DNA from: Treponema sp.
Lineage (GTDB): Bacteria > Spirochaetota > Spirochaetia > Treponematales > Breznakiellaceae
DNA: 8,331 bases
Reading direction: 5' to 3'
Assembly (NCBI GenBank): GCA_031255875.1
Contig: JAIRRR010000259.1
Location: 1-8,331 of the forward strand
Position numbers and translations under genes: made by a program. Below are positions 1 to 7,583 of this stretch, one piece after another (positions within the stretch are counted from its first letter, which is position 1; every line of letters starts with the position of its first letter). The notes under the pieces were generated by a model. That model was given only the letters and a program-made list of their open reading frames with translations, was not told the origin of the DNA and searched no databases.

Positions 1-32
1 CGCGGGTACTAGCCACGGGGGCCCCGGGCGGG

Positions 33-38
33 TATGAT
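33..38 (+). promoter_or_regulatory. Possible -10 box upstream of lgt
   Basis: TATGAT matches the sigma-70 -10 consensus at 5 of 6 positions and ends 9 nt before the lgt ATG. No convincing -35 box lies at the right distance, and only 47 bases of upstream sequence are available, so lgt could instead be read from an earlier promoter. The call is weak on its own. It is listed because the spacing to the start codon resembles that of the other candidate promoters in the window. Confidence 0.2.
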
Positions 39-47
39 AGGGGCAAG

Positions 48-1112
48 ATGCTGCTGGCTGTAGACTTTCCGCACTGGCTTTCGCCGGAGATTATCCCGGG
101 GCTTCCTGTCCGCTGGTACGGGGTGATGTACATTGTCGCCTTTGGTATCGCCTATCTGCTCTACCGCAGGCAGCTGCGCGAGCGGAACTTCCCCATGAGC
201 GAGGACAATCTTTCCGGGCTTTTCTTCGCGGGCATCCTGGGGCTTATCCTGGGGGCGCGTGTCTTCGCCACTCTTGTTTACGAGACGAGCGATATTTACC
301 TCAGGCAGCCCTGGCTGATCTTCTGGCCTTTCAGGAACGGCCGTTTTACCGGGCTCCAGGGGATGAGCTACCACGGGGGGGTGATCGGCGGCGCCCTGGG
401 TTTTACGATTTTCTGCCTGGTAAAAAAATTCGATGTCCGGGAGATCGCCGATATGTTCGCCGGAGGCATCCCGCTCGGCTACACCTTCGGCCGCCTGGGG
501 AATTTTATCAACGGCGAGCTTTACGGCCGGGTGACGGCGTGGCCTGTCGGGATGATCTTCCCGAACGCGCAGGGCTATTCCGCGCAAGAGGCCTGGGCGC
601 TCGAAATCGCGGAGAAAACCGGCGTCCCGGTTCCCGGCCCGGACGCCATGCTGAACCTGCCCCGGCATCCGTCCCAGCTGTACGAGGCGCTTTTTGAGGG
701 GGTGATCCTCTGGCTTGTTATCTGGCTTGTACGGAAGAAAAACCCCTTTAAGGGATTCCTCACGGGCCTTTACCTTGCGGGCTACGGCCTTATCCGTTTT
801 GTCCTGGAGTATTTCCGGGAGCCTGACGCGGACCTGGGCTACCGCATCGAGCTGGTCCGCAACGGCATCCCCCCGGCGCTTTTTTCCTCGCCTTTTAATT
901 TTACTACCGGCCAGCTGCTCTGCTTTATGATGATCCTCGCGGCCGCGGCCTGGTGGATCATCGCCGCAAGGCTTCCGGGCTGCGAGGCGGTTTGGCGCTA
1001 CCCGGACGGCGGCGGGATGGCCGCAGCCGGGCAGGCGGATCCCGAAGCCCGCGAGGCGTCGCGGATCGCGGCGAAGAAAAGCCGCCGCAAGCTGCGGAAA
1101 AGGCTGAGGTAG
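48..1112 (+). CDS. lgt: Prolipoprotein diacylglyceryl transferase (Lgt)
   Basis: Lgt is an inner-membrane enzyme that moves a diacylglyceryl group from phosphatidylglycerol to the lipobox cysteine of prolipoproteins, the first step of lipoprotein maturation. The 354-residue product has several hydrophobic membrane segments. It carries the family landmarks: RWYG near residue 22, YHGGVIGG with His109, the signature GRLGNFINGELYGR at 148-161 (Arg149, Asn152, Glu157), RHPSQLYEA from 206, and LIRFVLEYFREPD with Arg250. These correspond to the essential His, Arg, Asn and Arg residues known in E. coli Lgt. The ATG follows AGGGG at 39-43, a tight Shine-Dalgarno spacing. After the last membrane segment there is a hydrophilic tail of about 45 residues ending in a very basic stretch (KKSRRKLRKRLR), longer than in the E. 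coli protein and probably cytoplasmic. thrC follows after 17 nt. Confidence 0.97.
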   Translation: MLLAVDFPHWLSPEIIPGLPVRWYGVMYIVAFGIAYLLYRRQLRERNFPMSEDNLSGLFFAGILGLILGARVFATLVYETSDIYLRQPWLIFWPFRNGRFTGLQGMSYHGGVIGGALGFTIFCLVKKFDVREIADMFAGGIPLGYTFGRLGNFINGELYGRVTAWPVGMIFPNAQGYSAQEAWALEIAEKTGVPVPGPDAMLNLPRHPSQLYEALFEGVILWLVIWLVRKKNPFKGFLTGLYLAGYGLIRFVLEYFREPDADLGYRIELVRNGIPPALFSSPFNFTTGQLLCFMMILAAAAWWIIAARLPGCEAVWRYPDGGGMAAAGQADPEAREASRIAAKKSRRKLRKRLR

Positions 1113-1119
1113 GTCTTTC

Positions 1120-1128
1120 AGGAAGAGG
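1120..1128 (+). promoter_or_regulatory. Ribosome binding site of thrC
   Basis: AGGAAGAGG lies just before the ATG at 1130. It decides the start of thrC: the reading frame is open back to 953, but that extension overlaps lgt and has no comparable site. Confidence 0.7.
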
Positions 1129-1129
1129 T

Positions 1130-2512
1130 ATGAAGTATTACAGTACGAGGGGCCGGAACGATCCGGTGAATTTTGCCCGGGCCGCGCTTACCGGGCTTGC
1201 CCCGGACGGCGGGCTTTTTATCCCGGAGGAAATACCGCCCTATCCGGGGGCGGTCCGCGCTTCCCTGGGAGAGATGGACTACCGGGACATTGCCCTTGAG
1301 ACGATAAGGCCCTACGTGGCCGGGGAAATTCCCGGGCAGGTCCTGGAGGAAATGGTCCGGGCGGCCTACCCCTTCGACGCCCCGCTTGTCGCCGCCGGGG
1401 ACCGGCTGGTGCTGGAACTCTTCCACGGCCCCACCGCCGCGTTCAAGGATTTCGGCGCCCGTTTCATGGCCCTGGCTTTTTCCTGGCTCAGGCGGAACGA
1501 GGACCGGCCCCTTCATATCCTGGTCGCCACTTCCGGCGATACCGGCGGCGCAGTGGCCGACGGCTTCTTCGGCGTGGAGGGCATCTCCGTGACGGTGCTC
1601 TACCCCAGGGGCCGGGTGTCGCCGCTCCAGGAAAGGCAGATCGCCGGGCTTGGCGGGAACATAGCCGCCCTGTCCGTGGACGGGGGCTTCGACGACTGCC
1701 AGGCCCTGGTAAAGGCCGCGTTTGCCGACGCCGCTTTGAGGGAGCGCCTTGTCCTGTCCTCGGCGAACTCCATCAATGTTTCCCGGCTTATCCCCCAGGC
1801 GGCGTATTATGCCGCAGCGGCGGGCAGGGCTTTCGCCGGGAAGACGGACCCGGACGGCGAGGCGACGCCCCGCGCCCCCGGAGCCGGGACGCCCGCAGGG
1901 GCCGGCAATGCCGCGCGTTTCGGCGCTGCCGCCGGGCAGCCCCTGGCCGTGTGCGTCCCGTCGGGCAACTTCGGGAACCTGACTGCGGGGCTTTACGCCA
2001 TGAAGATGGGCGCGCCCATCGCCCGCTTTATCGCGGCCACCAACATCAACAAGACGGTGCCGGACTACCTTGCCGGCGCGGAATACGAGGCCCGGCCTTC
2101 GCGGGCGACAATCTCCAACGCCATGGATGTCGGCGCGCCCAGCAATTTCGAGCGCATGGCCTCCCACTGGAGCGGGGGGGAGCTGCGGCGCATGATCCTG
2201 GGCGCGTGGGCAAGCGACGACGATACCCGCAAAACCATTGAACAGGTGCGCCGCGAGTACGGCTATTTCCTCGACCCCCACGGCGCGGTCGGCTGGAACG
2301 CCGCCGGACGGACGGCCCTGTCCGGAGCGCCGGGCGCCGGGCCGCTCGCGGTACTGGCCACCGCCCATCCCGCGAAATTCGCGGAAATCGTCGAGCCCCT
2401 GGCCGGCCCGCCGCCCGTGCCCGCGTCGCTCAGGCGCGTCATGGAGCGGGAAATCCGCGCGCGGGCCATCCCTGCGGACATAGAAGCGCTAAAAGAAACG
2501 CTGTTACAATAG
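1130..2512 (+). CDS. thrC: Threonine synthase
   Basis: This PLP-dependent enzyme converts O-phosphohomoserine to threonine and phosphate, the last step of threonine synthesis, in the cytoplasm. The 460-residue product begins [11 protein letters not shown], typical of the family N terminus. [16 protein letters not shown] contains the PLP-binding Lys106, [14 protein letters not shown] (about 133-146) binds phosphate, and [13 protein letters not shown] follows at 211. [12 protein letters not shown] is at 277-288, then [13 protein letters not shown] and [15 protein letters not shown]. The set is complete, so the gene looks functional. An Ala/Gly/Pro-rich stretch of about 35 residues (roughly 236-270) sits just before the PSGNFGN strand, where bacterial relatives have a shorter loop. 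The ATG at 1130 is preferred over the open frame from 953 because of the ribosome binding site and because family homology starts there. It lies 17 nt after lgt and 11 nt before ychJ, so it is probably co-transcribed with both. Confidence 0.96.
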   Translation: MKYYSTRGRNDPVNFARAALTGLAPDGGLFIPEEIPPYPGAVRASLGEMDYRDIALETIRPYVAGEIPGQVLEEMVRAAYPFDAPLVAAGDRLVLELFHGPTAAFKDFGARFMALAFSWLRRNEDRPLHILVATSGDTGGAVADGFFGVEGISVTVLYPRGRVSPLQERQIAGLGGNIAALSVDGGFDDCQALVKAAFADAALRERLVLSSANSINVSRLIPQAAYYAAAAGRAFAGKTDPDGEATPRAPGAGTPAGAGNAARFGAAAGQPLAVCVPSGNFGNLTAGLYAMKMGAPIARFIAATNINKTVPDYLAGAEYEARPSRATISNAMDVGAPSNFERMASHWSGGELRRMILGAWASDDDTRKTIEQVRREYGYFLDPHGAVGWNAAGRTALSGAPGAGPLAVLATAHPAKFAEIVEPLAGPPPVPASLRRVMEREIRARAIPADIEALKETLLQ

Positions 2513-2514
2513 GA
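2511..2514 (+). promoter_or_regulatory. Ribosome binding site of ychJ
   Basis: AGGA overlaps the thrC stop codon and stands 9 nt before the ATG at 2524. The in-frame TTG at 2515 directly abuts it and so has no usable spacing, which favours the ATG. Confidence 0.5.
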
Positions 2515-2523
2515 TTGTTTGTT

Positions 2524-3018
<495 letters not shown>

Positions 3019-3044
3019 GACAGGTTCCGGCGAATTTGGGCGCA

Positions 3045-3076
3045 TCCGGCCGCCCTGCGTACCGGCGGCGGCCGGA
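3045..3076 (+). terminator. 10-bp inverted repeat after ychJ
   Basis: TCCGGCCGCC at 3045-3054 is the exact reverse complement of GGCGGCCGGA at 3067-3076, giving a 10-bp GC-rich stem with a 12-nt loop. It begins 26 nt after the ychJ stop. There is no following T tract, so it is not a classical intrinsic terminator. It could act as an RNA-stabilising 3' hairpin, a factor-dependent termination site, or part of the repeat element that follows. Confidence 0.45.
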
Positions 3077-3084
3077 CCGGGCTA

Positions 3085-3142
3085 TCCGCTCCAATTCCTC
3101 AGCCCCCGCAAGGGGGGCTTGCGGGATTTCCGCTTCTATCCC
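3085..3142. repeat. Palindromic intergenic element with flanking direct repeats
   Basis: A palindromic centre is flanked by two 14-bp copies that agree at 11 of 14 positions: TCCGCTCCAATTCC at 3085-3098 and TCCGCTTCTATCCC at 3129-3142. The centre can fold in two mutually exclusive ways. CCCGCAAG (3105-3112) pairs with CTTGCGGG (3118-3125) as an 8-bp stem with a GGGGG loop, or AGCCCCC (3101-3107) pairs with GGGGGCT (3113-3119) as a 7-bp stem. A third small hairpin, CGCGG/CCGCG, lies at 3146-3162. The arrangement resembles dispersed intergenic repeats I recall from gut-associated bacteria, but this single copy cannot prove it is repetitive. It is noncoding and sits at the GC/AT composition boundary. 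Confidence 0.45.
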
Positions 3143-3200
3143 TTGCGCGGGGCTTCGCCGCGTCCGGCAAACAGAGCGCAAATAGGCAGCAATAACACAG

Positions 3201-3230
3201 TTGACAGAGAATCTTGTGATAACTTATAAT
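3201..3230 (+). promoter_or_regulatory. Near-consensus sigma-70 promoter of the MNT/HEPN cassette
   Basis: A perfect -35 box TTGACA (3201-3206) and a perfect -10 box TATAAT (3225-3230) are separated by 18 bp. The predicted transcription start, about 7 nt downstream, falls on or beside the ATG at 3237, so the mRNA would be leaderless or nearly so. The -35 TTG could alternatively be read as a start codon in the same frame, which would put the promoter inside the gene. I consider that less likely. Confidence 0.65.
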
Positions 3231-3236
3231 GAAATC

Positions 3237-3557
3237 ATGGAAGGTCTTGCGGACAGGATAAACAATATAAAAGAATCCGTCCTTAAATTTGTACCGGCAA
3301 AGTACATTTATCTTTTCGGATCCCATGCTTACGGTAATCCAACGGAAAAAAGCGATATAGACATTTATGTTGTAACGCCGGATAATATAGATAATTTTTC
3401 GGAATTATATGCAAAAATTATCGGCGATTTAAGAGAAAAAGAAATATATTTTATTGATTTATTGTTTGGCAGAGAAAGCGCTTTTAATACAAGAAAGATG
3501 AAAAACATATTTGAAAAGACCATTTTGCAGAAAGGGAAAATTATTTATGGAAATTGA
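3237..3557 (+). CDS. Minimal nucleotidyltransferase (MNT-domain, MntA-like)
   Basis: The 106-residue product is a small nucleotidyltransferase of the polymerase-beta fold. YLFGSHAYG (Gly28, Ser29) followed by KSDIDIYVV gives the GSx(10)DxD signature with Asp40 and Asp42, and FIDLLF supplies a third carboxylate, Asp74, so the metal-binding triad is intact. In studied MNT/HEPN pairs (MntA-HepT) the MNT protein is the antitoxin and adenylylates the HEPN toxin; that role here is inference. The ATG at 3237 is preferred because homology begins nearby, although no Shine-Dalgarno precedes it. A TTG at 3201 would add 12 residues but coincides with the -35 box. GC content is about 32% against mid-60s around it, a sign of horizontal transfer. 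The 3' end overlaps the HEPN gene by 11 nt in another frame, implying translational coupling. Confidence 0.88.
   Translation: MEGLADRINNIKESVLKFVPAKYIYLFGSHAYGNPTEKSDIDIYVVTPDNIDNFSELYAKIIGDLREKEIYFIDLLFGRESAFNTRKMKNIFEKTILQKGKIIYGN
3532..3536 (+). promoter_or_regulatory. Ribosome binding site of the HEPN gene
   Basis: AAGGG inside the end of the MNT gene stands 10 nt before the ATG at 3547. It supports that start over the ATG at 3511, which would lengthen the overlap and add a 12-residue basic leader not expected for the family. Confidence 0.55.
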
Positions 3558-3960
3558 GGATGTGGCAGAATGGATACAACTCGCAGATGACGACTTATAT
3601 TCCGCCCAAATATTGAATGGGGCAGAGCGTAAAGTCTACGAAATTACATGTTACCTTTGTGCCCAGGCAGCAGAAAAATACTTGAAGGCTTACCTGACCT
3701 ATCAGGACATTATACCGGAAAAAACACATAATCTATTATTTTTGCATAAATTGTGCATGGAAAGAGATAATGAATTTCAAGATATAGTTACCCTGTGTGA
3801 CTTTCTCAATAGATTTGCCAATGACATACGGTATCCCCATAAATATGAAGTAAGTGGTAACGATGCAAATTTTTCCATAAATGCAGTTGAAAAAATCCGG
3901 GATATAAAACCGATTATTCATTTGAGAAACAGAATCAATGATGAAAATATTGTAAAGTAG
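3547..3960 (+). CDS. HEPN-domain protein, partner of the MNT nucleotidyltransferase
   Basis: The 137-residue, mostly helical product fits the HEPN family. It has a leading helix with ADDDLYSAQIL (about 13-23), then CAQAAEKYLKAYL (38-50), the strongest family signature, a THNLLFLHKL segment near 60, and RFANDIRYPHKY at 89-100. HEPN proteins paired with MNT genes act as RNase toxins or as partners for substrate binding. The catalytic Rx4-6H motif is not canonical here: Arg95 is only two residues from His98 and Arg89 is eight away, although His-x-Tyr (His98, Tyr100) is present. It could be an RYP-type HEPN without RNase activity, or an unusual variant. GC is about 35%. It overlaps the MNT gene by 11 nt, and the stop is 43 nt from the convergent GNAT gene. 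Toxin status is inference. Confidence 0.87.
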   Translation: MEIEDVAEWIQLADDDLYSAQILNGAERKVYEITCYLCAQAAEKYLKAYLTYQDIIPEKTHNLLFLHKLCMERDNEFQDIVTLCDFLNRFANDIRYPHKYEVSGNDANFSINAVEKIRDIKPIIHLRNRINDENIVK

Positions 3961-3961
3961 C

Positions 3962-4001
3962 CCGGTTGCGCCGCCCGACGTACCCGCATACGCAACGCCG
4001 G
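3962..4001. terminator. Possible bidirectional terminator between convergent genes
   Basis: CCGGTTGCG at 3962-3970 can pair with CGCAAC plus CGG at 3991-4001 across a 2-nt bulge, with a 20-nt loop. It fills the gap between the HEPN stop and the GNAT stop, where transcription from both sides should end. The stem is imperfect and has no T tract, so this is tentative. Confidence 0.22.
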
Positions 4002-4003
4002 TT

Positions 4004-4852
4004 TCAGTAGTAGCAGATCCGGTAATCGCCGGCCAACTCGAACCCTACTTTCCGGTACACGGAGCGGGCGGCGGCGTTGCGCTTTTTTACAAACAGCGTT
4101 ACCGCTTTGCCCTGGGCGAGCAGGGACGACGAAAGCGCGGCGGTCATGCGCCGGGCGATGCCCAGGCCCCGGTAATCGGGGTGGACATAGACGCCCCCTA
4201 TCTGGAAGCGGGTAAAAGATTCGGCGTTGGTGTTGATCTTCCCCACGATTCTGCCGCCGAGCTTTGCCGCGAGCGCCTGTTCCCTGCTGATAATGCCGCT
4301 AAGGCCGATGCGGGAATTCTCGGCCTTGAACTCCGACCCCCTGGGCAGCACTTCTTCCCGGTCATAATCCGCCTGAAGCGGGAGCATCTCTTCCAAATCG
4401 CCCATTTCCGGCTTGACGAGCACGAGGCCCGCAGGCCCCGCCCGGAGCGACGCCGGGTCCGGCTCCCGGTCCAGGCTCATAAGGTCGTAGTCAAACTGGT
4501 CCGTCTTCTCGTAGCCTAGGCTGCCGAGGGCTTCTTCGAAAATTTCCGTAACAGGGGGGAGGCCCTGGACGGCGTGCGGGGGATTCAGGCGGAGGAAACG
4601 GCCCAGAAAACGGGGAACCGGGACAGCGCCCGGCGGCCGGGCGGCAAAAACAGGGAAGAAGATACGGTGATGCCAAAACAACAACGCCGTGTTTTCCCCG
4701 TCCATGCCGGAGAAGGCCCAGAGCCGGTCGCCCCGGGCCCGGTCGCGAAACCGGGAACAGGCGGAAACGCAGTGCTTTTCGCGGCCGCGCAGGAAATCCT
4801 CGCACAATGCCAGGCCCCGTTTTCTTACCCGGTGCCAGCGCGGCTTTTTCAC
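4004..4852 (-). CDS. Two-domain GNAT-family N-acetyltransferase
   Basis: The 282-residue cytoplasmic protein has a C-terminal GNAT acetyl-CoA domain. The strand/loop GGVYVHPDYRGLGIARRM (about 219-236) holds the acetyl-CoA pyrophosphate-binding loop RGLGIA (228-233), and VTLFVKKRNAAARSVYRKVGFE (251-272) is the usual late helix and strand. The N-terminal 130 or so residues form a separate region that I cannot assign. It is rich in Arg, Trp and Phe near the start and ends around EKTDQFDYDLMSLD. The substrate is unknown. The GTG start is preceded by AAAAGG with 4-nt spacing and overlaps the stop of the upstream glycosidase gene by 4 nt (GTGA), so it is translationally coupled as the last gene of the trxB operon. 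Modification of an amino sugar or muropeptide is possible from context only. The GNAT fold is secure; the specificity is not. Confidence 0.88.
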   Translation of the reverse strand: MKKPRWHRVRKRGLALCEDFLRGREKHCVSACSRFRDRARGDRLWAFSGMDGENTALLFWHHRIFFPVFAARPPGAVPVPRFLGRFLRLNPPHAVQGLPPVTEIFEEALGSLGYEKTDQFDYDLMSLDREPDPASLRAGPAGLVLVKPEMGDLEEMLPLQADYDREEVLPRGSEFKAENSRIGLSGIISREQALAAKLGGRIVGKINTNAESFTRFQIGGVYVHPDYRGLGIARRMTAALSSSLLAQGKAVTLFVKKRNAAARSVYRKVGFELAGDYRICYY

Positions 4853-6597
4853 CGGGCCTTTTGCGGGGCCGGGCCGCTGCCGGCTGAAAAGGGAAGCCTC
4901 CCGGGCGCCGGGATACGGCCCAGCAGGGCGGAGAATCCCGCCACAAAAGATTCAGGGGCGTAACTGTACACGGCAATGGCCCCTTCCGTCCAGGTCGCCT
5001 CCTCGATATAGGCGGGGCTCAGCACGGAAAACGCGTACACCCTCTTGCCCGAACCCTCCAGGGAACGGAGCAGATTCATGCCCGCAGCGTCGGAAACGCA
5101 GAAGATCACCGTGTCCGCTTCCCGCGCGTAGTAGTTAAGCTCCCAGCTTCCCCGGGAGGCCGAATAGTAATACGACGCGGCATCGGGATAGGCTTTTTTC
5201 CCGGCGCTGAAAAAATCGTCGAACTGTCCCGCCAGCAGCACTTTCCCCGCTTTTTCCGGGCTAAGGGGGAGATCCCCCCTTACAACAGTAACGCTGCGTG
5301 CGGCCAGGCCCAGAAAAAAACCGGAACCTTCGGAGTCCGGGAGTTCCGTATCAACTTTTTGCAGATCCGGCACATAGGGCACCGCGTTCCCGCCCCGCAG
5401 GTATCTGAGTTTTGTTTCCAGCACCCGCCTGGCCGCGTCCCGTACCCGCTCGCGGAAACCGGCTTCCTCCCGCATGGCCAGGGCCAGGGATGTCCATATC
5501 GGGTCGCTGAGGTTCGGGGTTTTGGAAACCATGATAATGTCGTTCCCGGCAATGAACGCCTGCTTGGCGGCCCTGGAAAGACTCCCCGCGCTCAGGGTGG
5601 CGCCGTTCATCATCAGGTCGTCGGTAATGACCAGGCCCTTAAAGCCTATCTGGTCCCGAAGCACGGTGCGGAGGAACCAGGGCGAAAGCGATGCCGGGGT
5701 GGAAGCCGCCTGGGTATTGGGAAAGGCCAGGTGGCCGCTCATAATGGCCGGTATGTTTTCCCGGGCAAGCATGCGGTAGGGGACAAGCTCCCGTTCCCAG
5801 AGCATCTCGAAGGGCGCGGTAATTTCCGGCAGCACCCCGTGGGAGTCCAGGTCCGTGTCCCCGTGGCCGGGGTAGTGTTTTGCCGTGGCGATAACGCCCG
5901 CCTTTTCGTGCCCCCGTACAAAGGCCGCGCCCAGAATCCCGGCCTGTACCGGATCGCTCCCGAAAGAGCGGGGGCCGATAAGGGTAGAGGCGCTGTTCGT
6001 GTAGAGGTCCACGGTGGGGGCGAAGTTCATGTTGATTCCCAGGACCGCAAGCTCCCGGCCTATGTAATACCCGGCGAGGTAGGCGTCACGGGGATAGCCC
6101 GAAGCGCCGATGGCCATGTTTCCGGGGGTCTCGCTGGTGGCGCCTTTTACGTGGCGTATCCAGCCGCCCTCCTGGTCGGTAGCGACGAGCAGCGGTATCC
6201 CGAAGTCCCCCTCCAGGGCGGCGTTCTGAAGAACCCCCACGGTCTCCGCGAGTTTCCGGGTATCCTCGGTGTTCCAGCCGAATATCTTTACCCCGCCTAT
6301 GCGCCGGTCCCTGATCCAGTCCATGATGAGGGGCGACGGCTCGGCGCCCACCCAGCCGAGCATGAAGGTCTGGGCCAGGGCGTCCTCGTCGCTCATTTGG
6401 GAGACTATCTCCCAGGCAAGCGTTTCGGCGGGCTTGTCTGCGGAAAAACGCGGCCTGGCGGCGGGTTTCGCGGGATTCACGGACTGGGCATGGGGCCGCG
6501 CCGCCAAAAAAAGAAGCAGGAAAAGCGCGGGCAGAAGGGCCGGCGCCAGGACCGGCTGCCGGGCAGATCCCGGACAACGGGCTGTCAGGGAACTCAT
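4849..6597 (-). CDS. nagZ: Exported glycoside hydrolase family 3 beta-N-acetylhexosaminidase (NagZ-like)
   Basis: GH3 NagZ enzymes release N-acetylglucosamine from muropeptides or chitin fragments. The 582-residue product has a signal peptide (hydrophobic core about 17-32, likely cleavage after AQS near 39), so it acts outside the cytoplasm. The TIM-barrel domain (about 60-400) has LVATDQEGG (137-145) and [15 protein letters not shown] (239-253), the NagZ hallmark whose Asp251-x-His253 dyad is the general acid/base in the subfamily. VITDDLMM (323-330) offers Asp326 as the probable nucleophile. A second alpha/beta domain (about 420-575) follows, so it resembles the two-domain secreted Bacillus enzyme rather than short cytoplasmic E. 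coli NagZ. The ATG at 6597 is chosen because it overlaps the trxB stop as ATGA; a GTG at 6618 would add 7 residues. Its stop overlaps the GNAT start. The exact substrate is inferred. Confidence 0.93.
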   Translation of the reverse strand: MSSLTARCPGSARQPVLAPALLPALFLLLFLAARPHAQSVNPAKPAARPRFSADKPAETLAWEIVSQMSDEDALAQTFMLGWVGAEPSPLIMDWIRDRRIGGVKIFGWNTEDTRKLAETVGVLQNAALEGDFGIPLLVATDQEGGWIRHVKGATSETPGNMAIGASGYPRDAYLAGYYIGRELAVLGINMNFAPTVDLYTNSASTLIGPRSFGSDPVQAGILGAAFVRGHEKAGVIATAKHYPGHGDTDLDSHGVLPEITAPFEMLWERELVPYRMLARENIPAIMSGHLAFPNTQAASTPASLSPWFLRTVLRDQIGFKGLVITDDLMMNGATLSAGSLSRAAKQAFIAGNDIIMVSKTPNLSDPIWTSLALAMREEAGFRERVRDAARRVLETKLRYLRGGNAVPYVPDLQKVDTELPDSEGSGFFLGLAARSVTVVRGDLPLSPEKAGKVLLAGQFDDFFSAGKKAYPDAASYYYSASRGSWELNYYAREADTVIFCVSDAAGMNLLRSLEGSGKRVYAFSVLSPAYIEEATWTEGAIAVYSYAPESFVAGFSALLGRIPAPGRLPFSAGSGPAPQKAR

Positions 6598-7574
6598 CGG
6601 TAGGTTTCGCCCCTGCACTCGTCGATATAGGAAGCGGCTGAATGCGCGGCCAGGGCGCCCTCCCCGGCGGCGACGACCACCTGGCGGAACGGGGTAGAGC
6701 GGACATCGCCGGCCGCAAAGAGGCCGGGCAGCGCGGTCGCCATGTCCTGGCCTGTGACCAGGTAGCCGTTTTCGTCCTTCTCAATCCCGAGCCCGTCCAG
6801 GAACGAAGTCTGCGGCACGGAGCCGATAAAGACAAACACCGCGGCCGCATCTTCCTCGTAGCGCCGCGAAGCCGCAGCCCCCGGGCCGACGGGCTTTCCC
6901 CCTGCGGGGCTTTCTTCCAGAATCACGGAGCCGACCTGGGCATCGCCCCTGATCTCCAGTATCCGGGTATTGAAACGGACCTGCACGGCGGGATTCGCGA
7001 GCACCCGCCCGGCCAAAGCCTTCTGCGCCCGGAAGCGGTCCCGCCGGTGTACCAGCACGATTTGGGGGGAGAGCCGCGAAAGGTACTGAGCCTCGTCGCA
7101 GGCCGCGTCGCCGCCCCCGGCCACGAAGATCTTCTTCCCCTTGAAGAAGGGGCCGTCGCAGGCGGCGCAGTAAGAAACCCCCCGGCCGTAGAATTCCGCT
7201 TCCCCGGGAACGCCCAGGGTCCGGCGGCTGGTCCCCGTGGCGGCGATCAGCGCCGGGGCGCAGCGCTCTCCGCCGCCTTCCAGCTTTACCCGGAAAAGGC
7301 CCCCCTCTTTTGCGAGCGAAACAACCGAATCGGTAAGGAATTCGGCGCCGAAATTCTCCGCCTGCCTGTGCAGATCCGCGGCGAATTCCCAGCCGGATTT
7401 TTCCGGGGCGATACCGGGGTAGTTTTCCAGCCTGTCAATATTGACCGCCTGCCCGCCCGGGGCAAGCCGCTCGATAACCAGAACCCTCAGGTTCGAACGG
7501 GCCCCGTACTGGGCTGCGGTAAGGCCTGCGGGCCCTGCGCCAACGATGATTAAATCCCAATCAGCCTGTGCCAT
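6594..7574 (-). CDS. trxB: Thioredoxin-disulfide reductase
   Basis: TrxB is a cytoplasmic flavoenzyme that uses NADPH to reduce thioredoxin. The 326-residue product has the FAD-binding VGAGPAG (11-17) and the redox-active CAACD (Cys136, Cys139). [12 protein letters not shown] (151-162) forms the NADPH-binding Rossmann turn, HRRDRFRA (176-183) supplies the Arg residues that recognise the NADPH phosphate, and the C-terminal FAD motif FAAGDVR begins at 286. All functional elements of the low-molecular-weight TrxB type are present. An extra Cys159 lies just after the NADPH motif, and a Gly/Pro-rich loop near 223-236 is longer than usual. The ATG is preceded by GAAAGG with only about 2 nt spacing. 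It is the first gene of a three-gene operon, and its stop overlaps the next ATG. No thioredoxin gene is adjacent in the window. Confidence 0.97.
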   Translation of the reverse strand: MAQADWDLIIVGAGPAGLTAAQYGARSNLRVLVIERLAPGGQAVNIDRLENYPGIAPEKSGWEFAADLHRQAENFGAEFLTDSVVSLAKEGGLFRVKLEGGGERCAPALIAATGTSRRTLGVPGEAEFYGRGVSYCAACDGPFFKGKKIFVAGGGDAACDEAQYLSRLSPQIVLVHRRDRFRAQKALAGRVLANPAVQVRFNTRILEIRGDAQVGSVILEESPAGGKPVGPGAAASRRYEEDAAAVFVFIGSVPQTSFLDGLGIEKDENGYLVTGQDMATALPGLFAAGDVRSTPFRQVVVAAGEGALAAHSAASYIDECRGETYR

Positions 7575-7583
7575 AACCTTTCA

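Noticed and set aside
953..1129. N-terminal extension of threonine synthase by 59 residues
   Set aside because: The frame is open but it overlaps the lgt 3' end, has no ribosome binding site and reads as Arg/Gly-rich shadow sequence. Family homology begins at the ATG at 1130.
1118..2368. Long minus-strand open frame opposite thrC (416 codons)
   Set aside because: It is antisense to a clear threonine synthase, has a Gly/Arg/Pro-rich composition typical of GC-rich shadow frames, and shows no recognisable domain.
3160..3970. Attachment sites or target-site duplications flanking the MNT/HEPN cassette
   Set aside because: I compared the two composition borders for matching direct repeats and saw none longer than chance, and there is no integrase or transposase.
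5359..6603. Long plus-strand open frame opposite the NagZ-like gene (414 codons)
   Set aside because: It lies entirely antisense to a gene with full catalytic motifs. Its composition is shadow-like and no domain is seen.
6642..7553. Plus-strand open frame opposite trxB (303 codons)
   Set aside because: It is antisense to an unmistakable thioredoxin reductase and has no domain or good start site.
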